From contig CAMZKK010000046.1 of assembly GCA_947311175.1 (NCBI GenBank), positions 1 through 8,796 of the forward strand: 8,796 nt of DNA, written 5' to 3'. This document shows, in pieces, positions 1 through 5,965 of the stretch; the stretch's first letter is position 1, and each line of letters starts with the position of its first letter. The notes under the pieces were generated by a model. The model did no database searches. It was not told the DNA's origin and saw only the letters and a list, made by a program, of their open reading frames with translations. The DNA is from an uncultured Planctomycetota bacterium (lineage in GTDB: Bacteria > Planctomycetota > SZUA-567 > JAFGNG01). Made by a program: the position numbers and the translations under genes.

Positions 1-1150
1 CATCTTGCTGAATCTTTAATGCGGTAATTAATGGCGAAATTCGTGAACTCGCCCTTGGGCCGTCAGGGATATTGATTGCATCAACTCCTGCTTCACGACA
101 TTCAATTGCCTTTTCAATTGTTGGTTTAAGATTAAATCCTCGCGGTGGAACTATCTCAACAGTTGTTACCCATTCTCCGGCAGAAAGTTTTTTCCCAAAA
201 TTACTTTTTTCCGATGTTGCAATAGGTTCTTGTTCTTTTTCATTCTCTTTTGTGAATGTCAGTTGTGATGTAACCGCAGTCTTAGATAGTGGCTTGACCG
301 CTCTTGCAATATCTTTAATATGCTCAGGACCTGTTCCACAACAACCACCAACTCCGCTTGCTCCGAGATCAATAAATCTCTTAGCGTATGTTGAAAGGTA
401 TTCCGGGCTTGTCATATAAATCATTCTATTGTCAATTTTTTTAGGCGTGCCTGCATTTGGCTGAACAATTACCGGATAGTCGGTTAATTTAATAAATATC
501 TCAAGGGTTGATAATGTTGCCTCTGCACCTTCACCACAATTAAGTCCTAACGCTGTTGGTTTATTTTTATATTCCTCAATTATTGACAGTATTTTTTTTG
601 CCGGCTCGCCCTTACTGGTTTCTGCATGGCGATCAAGTGAGAAACTAAGCATATATGGGATATCATATTCTTGGATGGATTTGAGTGAAAACTCCATAAT
701 CTTTTGCGAACGAATAGTCTCGAAAAGGATGAAGTCTGCACCTGCATCTTTTAATTCAGATATTTGTGAACTTAGAATTTTAATGATTTCTTCATCGGTC
801 AATTGTTGGTTTTGCTCACCAATCATTCCGATTGAGCCGGCAATTAAAATTTCATCTCCACCTGCTTCTCTTGCCAATTCAACAGCTTTTCTGTTTACTT
901 CATTTGCAGTATCCCCCAATCCAAATTTTGAGAGACTATGTTTGTTCCCGGCATAGGTGTTGGTTGTCAGAACATCTGCCCCTGCATTAACATAGCTTTT
1001 GTGGATATCACTAATGACATTAGGAGCTGTTAAACATAGATTTTCAAAAGAGGTGTTGACAAAGAAGTTCTTTTTGTAAATTTCTGTGCCAATGGCTCCA
1101 TCAAATACCAACATTTCATTATTAAGTTTGTCTTTAAGTCGATTTTTCAT
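1..1150 (-). CDS. Bifunctional homocysteine S-methyltransferase / methylenetetrahydrofolate reductase (YitJ type), C-terminus cut by window
   Basis: 383 codons are visible from the ATG at 1150; the gene continues past base 1. Residues 1-290 form a homocysteine S-methyltransferase domain: FDGAIGTE near 16-23, TNTY at 63-66, and the three zinc-binding cysteines C205 (GLNCGEG) and C270/C271 (GGCCGTGPEH). A polar linker (about 291-322) leads into the start of a methylenetetrahydrofolate reductase barrel. There VEIVPPRG (331-338) matches the MetF EFFPP region, whose Glu (here E332) is the proton donor in E. coli MetF, followed by AINIPDGPRAS. The fused protein should reduce methylene-THF and pass a methyl group to homocysteine to make methionine in the cytoplasm, independently of B12 at this domain. 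The family is about 610 residues, so some 230 are missing. A GAGGA Shine-Dalgarno (complement of 1155-1159) supports the start. MetH is the main alternative, but the NIPDGPRAS stretch fits MTHFR, not the MetH pterin domain. Confidence 0.93.
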   Translation of the reverse strand, partial: MKNRLKDKLNNEMLVFDGAIGTEIYKKNFFVNTSFENLCLTAPNVISDIHKSYVNAGADVLTTNTYAGNKHSLSKFGLGDTANEVNRKAVELAREAGGDEILIAGSIGMIGEQNQQLTDEEIIKILSSQISELKDAGADFILFETIRSQKIMEFSLKSIQEYDIPYMLSFSLDRHAETSKGEPAKKILSIIEEYKNKPTALGLNCGEGAEATLSTLEIFIKLTDYPVIVQPNAGTPKKIDNRMIYMTSPEYLSTYAKRFIDLGASGVGGCCGTGPEHIKDIARAVKPLSKTAVTSQLTFTKENEKEQEPIATSEKSNFGKKLSAGEWVTTVEIVPPRGFNLKPTIEKAIECREAGVDAINIPDGPRASSRISPLITALKIQQD

Positions 1151-1188
1151 AAATTCCTCAAATTAATTTAAAATAATTATTTCTTAAT

Positions 1189-1216
1189 ATTATATAAAAA
1201 AGAAATTTGTAAACAA
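1189..1216 (-). promoter_or_regulatory. Sigma70-like promoter for the methyltransferase/MTHFR gene
   Basis: On the minus strand, TTGTTT (complement of 1211-1216) lies 16 bases before a perfect TATAAT (complement of 1189-1194). Transcription would start near 1182, giving a leader of only about 30 bases, too short for a SAM or cobalamin riboswitch. The rest of the 1151-1375 gap is very AT-rich. A TTGACA at 1287-1292 faces the plus-strand peptidase gene, but I find no -10 hexamer at a normal distance from it, so that promoter remains unplaced. Confidence 0.55.
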
Positions 1217-1375
1217 TCAATAAATGCTTTCCATTGTCGGTAACGTTTAAAATTTAATTAAAAAAAATAACTCTCGAATCTATTGATTGACATTTCTATA
1301 AATATCCGAAAGAAGTTGATGACAGGATTTGCAATCAGAATTAACAATTAACGCTGATATAAAGAAAGGTGATTA

Positions 1376-2509
1376 ATGAGCAAACGAAATATTTTCAAAT
1401 ACCTTTGTGGTTTGTTTTTTGTTGCCATTAGCAGTCATGGGTTGTCAGCAGAAATAAATAAAATCGCTGGCGAAATTTTGAAAGAAATTTATAATCCACC
1501 AATTAATAGTACCGCAAGGGCGTTAAAATTTTCAATGTTGTTGCAACGAGCTGCCGGCAACCTTAAAGTTAAAACCCAGAGCATAAAGTATGGAAGCACC
1601 GTTTCCGTTAATATTTATGTTGAGCTAAATTGTGATAACGATTTACCGGTTTATGTTATCTCATCTCACACCGACACCGATAGTCATCGAAGCACAGTTA
1701 TTGGAACTTCCGGGATAATAGATAACTGGAGTGGTTGTATAATGAATGTATCCCTGCTTGCTTCATTTAAAGATATTCCTTTGAAAAACGGATATATTTT
1801 TATTGGGTTTGGATTGGAAGAAAAGGGAGAAATCGGCTCAAAAACATTTTTAAAGAAAATAAGTCGTGGACTTAGGGATAGGATTAAAGCGAATATTAAT
1901 CTTGAATGTCTTGGCATGAGTAGTTTAAAAACTTGGACAAATCGCTCGTCAGATGACCTTGAACATTTATTCTTAAAAGCTGCCGGAAAAACCAATATCA
2001 AGGTGGCAATGCAAAGTTTGTATAATTTTGAAAGTGACGCCGATTCTTTTCGTCGTAAAAAAATCCCAGCAATAACCATTCATAGTCTAAATTTATTAAA
2101 CAGCTCTTATATTAACTCTGTATATGATTCAAAGGATTTGTTTCGGATGGATATCTTTACGGATTCATTTAATGTCTTACACGAATTAATAAATGTATTG
2201 GATAATAATAAATCGCCAATACGAATGATAGATTCTCAAAGCAAAGATAAACCTGCAAAATACGCATTAACCACCATTGATAAAGAAAACGGATTTGGCG
2301 ATGGGGTGCAATTAGCATCAATTAATCCAAACAGCATTGAGTATCGAGCAGGTTTGAGGGCAGGGGATATTATTTATAAAATTAATAAGTATCCAGTCCG
2401 TAGCTCTCAGGAAATAAAGAGTTTGGAATATACGCTTTCTCAGGGTGATACACTTGATTTTGTTGTCAAAAGAAATTCCTCGGTAAAGAATTTTAGGGTT
2501 GCATATTAA
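1376..2509 (+). CDS. Exported M28-family metallopeptidase with C-terminal PDZ domain
   Basis: 377 residues. A signal peptide (basic MSKRNIFK, hydrophobic core, SHGLSA then E26) sends the protein across the inner membrane. Residues about 27-275 resemble the M28 (aminopeptidase Y/S-like) zinc peptidase fold: HTD at 98-100, bridging D116 in IIDNWSG, E148-E149 (catalytic base and zinc ligand) in LEEKGEIGSK, and E177 in NLECLG where Asp is usual. IPAITIHSL (230-238) is typical of the family. The last zinc His expected before SKD near 250 appears to be Tyr250, so activity may be altered. Residues about 300-377 form a PDZ domain (GDGVQLASI, then YRAGLRAGDIIYKINKYPV), which usually binds peptide C-termini or protein partners. 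The start is backed by AGGTGAT just before the ATG. It seems to be transcribed alone, divergent from the methyltransferase gene and convergent with the acyltransferase gene. The substrate is unknown. Confidence 0.85.
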   Translation: MSKRNIFKYLCGLFFVAISSHGLSAEINKIAGEILKEIYNPPINSTARALKFSMLLQRAAGNLKVKTQSIKYGSTVSVNIYVELNCDNDLPVYVISSHTDTDSHRSTVIGTSGIIDNWSGCIMNVSLLASFKDIPLKNGYIFIGFGLEEKGEIGSKTFLKKISRGLRDRIKANINLECLGMSSLKTWTNRSSDDLEHLFLKAAGKTNIKVAMQSLYNFESDADSFRRKKIPAITIHSLNLLNSSYINSVYDSKDLFRMDIFTDSFNVLHELINVLDNNKSPIRMIDSQSKDKPAKYALTTIDKENGFGDGVQLASINPNSIEYRAGLRAGDIIYKINKYPVRSSQEIKSLEYTLSQGDTLDFVVKRNSSVKNFRVAY

Positions 2510-2514
2510 AAGTC

Positions 2515-2546
2515 TTTAAATTCTGCAGACAACTGCGTAATTTAGA
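2515..2546 (+). terminator. Imperfect stem-loop just after the peptidase gene, possible 3' end
   Basis: TAAATT (2517-2522) pairs fully with AATTTA (2539-2544). After one C/T mismatch, TGCAG (2524-2528) pairs with CTGCG (2533-2537, with one T-G wobble) around the loop ACAA. It begins 5 bases after the stop codon. No T-run follows on the plus strand, so it is not a classical intrinsic terminator; it may be a transcript-end stabiliser or a factor-assisted end. Confidence 0.35.
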
Positions 2547-2653
2547 TTGAATGAAGAAGTTATAAATACCCAAAGCCTTTTGCACACCAAAATTCATCTT
2601 TTTTATTCGTGCATTCGCGGCTAAATCCCCATCGTTTTATAGATAGAGCAGAA

Positions 2654-3880
2654 TTAGCAAATATCTCGCAATATTATCAATCCGCCGTTTCTCAAAATTC
2701 CACCATTATCAATAAATTTTGCCACCGTTTTTTGTATACTGCTTTGGTGGGTTTGTGAGTAAATGTTGTCTTTTGTTGAGTGAGGACCAAAGATGCGCTC
2801 AATTGCATCTGAGGTGCCAGACATTGGAAATATTTGTCCGAGTTTTTGAAATCTTATAATATTTGAGTCAGATTTTAAGATTCCCTTTAATTGACTATCC
2901 AATAGCCAAGAGTAGCATACAAATGCCTTGTGTTCTTTTGTTGAAAAATATTTGGCAAAGAAATTGTTTGCCATTGATAGAGATTTGCGGCAAGCATCTG
3001 TTGCCAGCGGTTCACCTGCAGGAATATGAATATTTATTACCAAATCACCTGGGCGTAAAATTATTTTCCAATCATCTAAGCGAAAAGTGGTTAAATTTTT
3101 TTCTACATATCCTTTCCGGTTTATTTCATTACCTGTAATTTGGTTTTTATCAATTTTAAGAGTAGATATCCATCCTCCATCTTCGTCCCAAATGTCGTCA
3201 ACTCCGTCAATCAATCCATTGCAATTATATTTTTTTCCTTCTGCCGATAAATATCTTAGGTTGTTTTTTTTGTCTTTTAAAATATATAAGTAATTTCCAA
3301 ATGGCCTTGGCACATTGAACTGCAATCTTCCAAGCTTGAATAAAGTTGCATTGAAATGAGCTTGCATCCAGCCAAGAGCTCGTTTTTTTATTCCAATGAG
3401 GTTAAATTCACGATAATAGTATTCAACCCATACGTTAAGGTCTTTATAGGTTTCCAAAAGAATATTTTGTGGTAAACCTTTATCTTTCCAATGGACAATT
3501 GCTTTTGGGAAACCGGAAATAGCTAACAAAATAAAAAAGGTTCCTTTGCTTTCTGGGGGAATGTTTTCAAGTTCTGGCATTGCCTCTGCCATTTCTCGAC
3601 CATTATCTCCTTCATTAATTATTTGATGACAATGCCAAAGGAACGATAAAGTTTCAGCATCTTTTGTTAGAAGTTTTTTTTGTTTTATAATTTGAATAAT
3701 TATTGGAGCTGAGATATTTGCTTTTTCTGCATTTTCTCTAATGAAGTTATCTTGTATAAATTCAATTTTCTCTAGAGGAGGTAGTTGAGAACTGGTTTTA
3801 TCCCAATTGACCATAATTTGTCTTGCATTTTCTTCTTCATCTAATGCAAAGAATCTGGATATTATTTTTTTACTTTGCAT
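2654..3880 (-). CDS. Acyltransferase-like protein of the NAT_N / GNAT_C type (DUF5596-like)
   Basis: 408 residues, no signal peptide or membrane segment, so cytoplasmic. The N-terminal half (about 1-165) is a mostly helical domain like the N-acyltransferase N-terminal domain. From about 165 it matches the GNAT-like C-terminal domain by family memory: FKLGRLQF (181-188), NIHIPAGEPL (283-292), a helix with FFAKYF, then CYSWLLDSQL (322-331) and SNIIRFQKLG (339-348). These are the usual signatures of proteins annotated as acyltransferase domain-containing. The acyl donor is presumably acyl-CoA and the acceptor is unknown. An insert around 218-262, rich in Asp and Gly, sits between the motif blocks. 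The ATG at 3880 has AGGA (complement of 3888-3891) 7 bases upstream. The gene converges on the peptidase gene and diverges from the glycan-linked operon, so it is probably its own unit. Family call fairly sure, biochemical role open. Confidence 0.75.
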   Translation of the reverse strand: MQSKKIISRFFALDEEENARQIMVNWDKTSSQLPPLEKIEFIQDNFIRENAEKANISAPIIIQIIKQKKLLTKDAETLSFLWHCHQIINEGDNGREMAEAMPELENIPPESKGTFFILLAISGFPKAIVHWKDKGLPQNILLETYKDLNVWVEYYYREFNLIGIKKRALGWMQAHFNATLFKLGRLQFNVPRPFGNYLYILKDKKNNLRYLSAEGKKYNCNGLIDGVDDIWDEDGGWISTLKIDKNQITGNEINRKGYVEKNLTTFRLDDWKIILRPGDLVINIHIPAGEPLATDACRKSLSMANNFFAKYFSTKEHKAFVCYSWLLDSQLKGILKSDSNIIRFQKLGQIFPMSGTSDAIERIFGPHSTKDNIYSQTHQSSIQKTVAKFIDNGGILRNGGLIILRDIC

Positions 3881-3905
3881 TAGGTATTCCTGTTGTCGTA
3901 TTTAT

Positions 3906-3936
3906 CCTAAATTTCGCATCAACTGTTGGATTTAGG
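3906..3936. repeat. Inverted repeat in the divergent gap, possible operator or leader hairpin
   Basis: CCTAAAT (3906-3912) and ATTTAGG (3930-3936) are perfect inverted 7-base arms separated by 17 bases. They lie 26-56 bases upstream of the acyltransferase start codon, where they could be a regulator site or form a weak hairpin in that gene's leader. I found no convincing -35/-10 pair in the gap in either direction. Confidence 0.35.
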
Positions 3937-3950
3937 TTATAAGGGTTAAG

Positions 3951-3979
3951 GCATATATTGCATAAGCATATACTAGTAT
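3951..3979. repeat. Direct repeat plus perfect palindrome, possible regulator site
   Basis: GCATATA occurs at 3951-3957 and again at 3966-3972, a 15-base period. The second copy runs into the perfect 10-base palindrome ATACTAGTAT (3970-3979). The cluster lies about 115-145 bases before the TTG start of the plus-strand operon. AT-rich DNA yields such motifs by chance, so this is only a candidate site. Confidence 0.25.
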
Positions 3980-4083
3980 CGACAATCTGTCAAATATGAA
4001 GGATTGAAATGAATAACTTAATATAAACAGATATTTATATTTGTTCTCAAGCCTAAAATTCGTAAAATTACAGGTAATATTTT

Positions 4084-4088
4084 GGAGG
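4084..4088 (+). promoter_or_regulatory. Strong Shine-Dalgarno that fixes the TTG start at 4095
   Basis: GGAGG is followed by 6 bases and then TTG. The reading frame is open further upstream, to a TTG at 4041, but that codon has no ribosome-binding site and would put 18 extra residues, including WRF, in front of the signal peptide. Starting at 4095 gives a clean signal sequence at the very N-terminus. Confidence 0.8.
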
Positions 4089-4094
4089 TTTATT

Positions 4095-5900
4095 TTGAAT
4101 ATAAAATTTATTTTTCTTGTTCCATTTATCATTTTTTTGCAAATATCCTTACTTTATGGTAATGATACAAAAAAGTTTGTGTTACGGACTAATGAAGCAA
4201 TTACGCAAGCAATGTTGCGAGATTTACAAAAAATAGTCAATACTGAATTGCTGGTAAAGTTTAAACAAAAGAATAGGGTTTTTATCGCAAGACCTGCATC
4301 TAACAATCGTCTGTCTGCAAAAAACGGAGTGGCAGTTTCTATTTTGAAGGCAGGTAAGGTTATTGGTTTTGGGTTTGCGTCTCAATCAACAATTGTGGGA
4401 AATACTCGAGTTGCAACCGACTTGGCACTTCGCAAATGTAATAATGAAAAGCCGGAAGAGCTAATTGTACTTTTGGAGATTACTCTCGCTGAGAAGGAAG
4501 TAAAAAACACTAACCCGTTTCTCTTTGCTAAGAAAATTGATTATGGCAGACAAGGTGGAAGAATGGTTATTGGCAAAAAGACACTTAATTTAACAGCATC
4601 TAAAACCATTCTTTCCGGTCAGGGGTTGGAAAAAATAGTTAGAAAAAAAATAAGCAAAGAAATATCTCCTACCAACAGTAATGTTATTTTTGAGCCATCA
4701 AATAAATATTATATTAATAATTCTGTCCTCGCTTTAATCTTTTGGGGTGAAGAAATAACAAAGATTTATCGTAATAATAAGTTATTTAGTATCAGTGATG
4801 TAAATCGAACCTCAGTAAAAGATGCGTTACATTTAGCCCGTCATTGGTATCTTAAAAATAAAAATGACAGCAATCAATTTTTATCATCAATCAATCCTCT
4901 GACAAATCGAGTTCATCAAAAAGGATGCGGGGCAGAAGATAGACTGTATAACAATTTTGCATTATCAGGACTTGCCGGTGTTTTGGGTGATAAAAAATTA
5001 AAGAAATTAACCAAAGATAATTTGAAGATATTGGTTGAGAATTTTTATTTAAGTAATCCCGATAAAAAAATTGGTTATGTTAAAACCAAGGATGGAATTT
5101 CATTAGGAGCTGCCTCTGCAATGTTAGATGCAGTTATTCGCACTGGTGAAATTATAAAATATAAAGAACAAATTATCAATTTAGTTCATTTTTTAAATTT
5201 CCAAAGACAGAAAAACGGAAGTTATCGTTCTTATATGAATAAACCGCTTAATGTAATAAACCGTGAATTTCAAGGTCAATCGCAGTATGCCCTTATGCGA
5301 TTTTATGTAATGAGTAAAGATATTCAGGTTATTAAAGGGGTGGCAACTTCGTTTAATTTTTATCTGTCAGATTTTGATAAAACACTTTCATTACCAGCTG
5401 TGCCTTGGCATACTTCTGCATATACTTTGCTGTATAAATATGTAAAACAACGACCAATCGTTGATTTTATATTTAAAATGAACGACCTTGTTGTCTCTAT
5501 TCAAAAAAATAAAGAAATGCAAGCAGAAGATAGAAAAGGAATATTTCTCAATTTGTTGGGTGGCAAGAAAAATCATGCTGCAGAAACAGCTCGTTATGTT
5601 TCCGGATTGTTAGATGCATTTTCCGTTGCAAAGCAAATAGGGGATAAGGAAAGAGAAACGAGATATTTGTTGGCTGCTGTACAGGGAATTCGTTATCTTC
5701 TGCAATTACAAATTAGGGATAGATATGATACATGGTGTATGCCAAGCCGTGAAAAAGTACTTGGCGGTTTTAGATACAGCACAAGCAATTATCGTATTCG
5801 GTTAAGTAATCAGGCACATTGTGTAGTAGCACTTTGTAAATCTCTTGCAGTGCTTAGTGAAGATGATTTTAGAAAGGCCCGTGTTAAGGCAGGGATGTAA
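4095..5900 (+). CDS. Secreted two-domain protein: AMMECR1-like domain plus alpha-helical toroid
   Basis: 601 residues from the TTG at 4095. Residues 1-22 are a signal peptide (NIK, a long hydrophobic run, LLYG then N23), so the protein is periplasmic or extracellular. About 78-185 resembles the AMMECR1 fold: GVAVSILKAGKVIGFGFAS lines up with the usual GVFV..LRGCIG strand-turn, and YGRQGGRMVIGKKTLNL (150-166) with the family's GxHG..LLLP stretch. The signature RGC is absent (I90-G91-F92). About 240-590 looks like an (alpha/alpha) toroid of the kind seen in six-hairpin glycosidases and terpene-cyclase-like proteins: FQRQKNGSY (369-377), QGQSQYAL (393-400), VPWHTSAY (436-443), a helix ending LLQLQ, and GGFRYS (557-562) before NQAHCVVAL (572-580). 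It is first in a plus-strand run with asnB and a glycosyltransferase gene, which hints at a role in surface glycan handling. No enzymatic activity can be assigned. Confidence 0.7.
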   Translation: MNIKFIFLVPFIIFLQISLLYGNDTKKFVLRTNEAITQAMLRDLQKIVNTELLVKFKQKNRVFIARPASNNRLSAKNGVAVSILKAGKVIGFGFASQSTIVGNTRVATDLALRKCNNEKPEELIVLLEITLAEKEVKNTNPFLFAKKIDYGRQGGRMVIGKKTLNLTASKTILSGQGLEKIVRKKISKEISPTNSNVIFEPSNKYYINNSVLALIFWGEEITKIYRNNKLFSISDVNRTSVKDALHLARHWYLKNKNDSNQFLSSINPLTNRVHQKGCGAEDRLYNNFALSGLAGVLGDKKLKKLTKDNLKILVENFYLSNPDKKIGYVKTKDGISLGAASAMLDAVIRTGEIIKYKEQIINLVHFLNFQRQKNGSYRSYMNKPLNVINREFQGQSQYALMRFYVMSKDIQVIKGVATSFNFYLSDFDKTLSLPAVPWHTSAYTLLYKYVKQRPIVDFIFKMNDLVVSIQKNKEMQAEDRKGIFLNLLGGKKNHAAETARYVSGLLDAFSVAKQIGDKERETRYLLAAVQGIRYLLQLQIRDRYDTWCMPSREKVLGGFRYSTSNYRIRLSNQAHCVVALCKSLAVLSEDDFRKARVKAGM

Positions 5901-5911
5901 GATTTTTTAAA

Positions 5912-5965
5912 ATGAAACTAAAACTAATAATATTCATCTATTCTCTTGTCGGGGGTGCGACATAG
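5912..5965 (+). CDS. Candidate 17-codon leader mini-ORF ending on the asnB start codon
   Basis: ATG at 5912 opens a 17-residue frame (MKLKLIIFIYSLVGGAT) whose TAG stop (5963-5965) shares its G with the asnB GTG start. It has a basic, hydrophobic signal-like composition but no clear Shine-Dalgarno; the nearest purine run, AGGGA, is about 16 bases upstream. It may be chance, a remnant, or a leader peptide that couples translation into asnB. Confidence 0.2.
   Translation: MKLKLIIFIYSLVGGAT
5947..5962 (+). promoter_or_regulatory. Hairpin presenting the asnB Shine-Dalgarno in its loop
   Basis: TGTCG (5947-5951) pairs perfectly with CGACA (5958-5962) around the loop GGGGTG, which is the only ribosome-binding-like sequence before the GTG at 5965. 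The stem ends 2 bases before the start codon. A ribosome finishing the mini-ORF at 5912-5965 would open it. The short stem and GC-rich makeup stand out from the surrounding AT-rich DNA. Confidence 0.4.

Noticed and set aside
72..956. Plus-strand open frames opposite the methyltransferase gene
   Set aside because: The minus strand gives a full, motif-rich protein over the same bases; the plus-strand translations have no recognisable domain and no ribosome sites.
1287..1303. TTGACA followed by TATAAAT as a promoter for the peptidase gene
   Set aside because: Only 4 bases separate the two hexamers, far from the 16-18 needed.
1684..2079. Minus-strand frame of 131 codons inside the peptidase gene
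   Set aside because: It is antisense to the conserved M28 motifs and has no recognisable features of its own.
3932..4132. Minus-strand hydrophobic small frame across the divergent gap
   Set aside because: It overlaps the signal-peptide codons of the secreted protein; hydrophobicity on the opposite strand is expected from AT-rich sequence, and no Shine-Dalgarno was seen.
5901..5911. T-run after the toroid gene as an intrinsic terminator
   Set aside because: No stem precedes the T-run, and the next genes follow closely in the same direction, so read-through as an operon is more likely.
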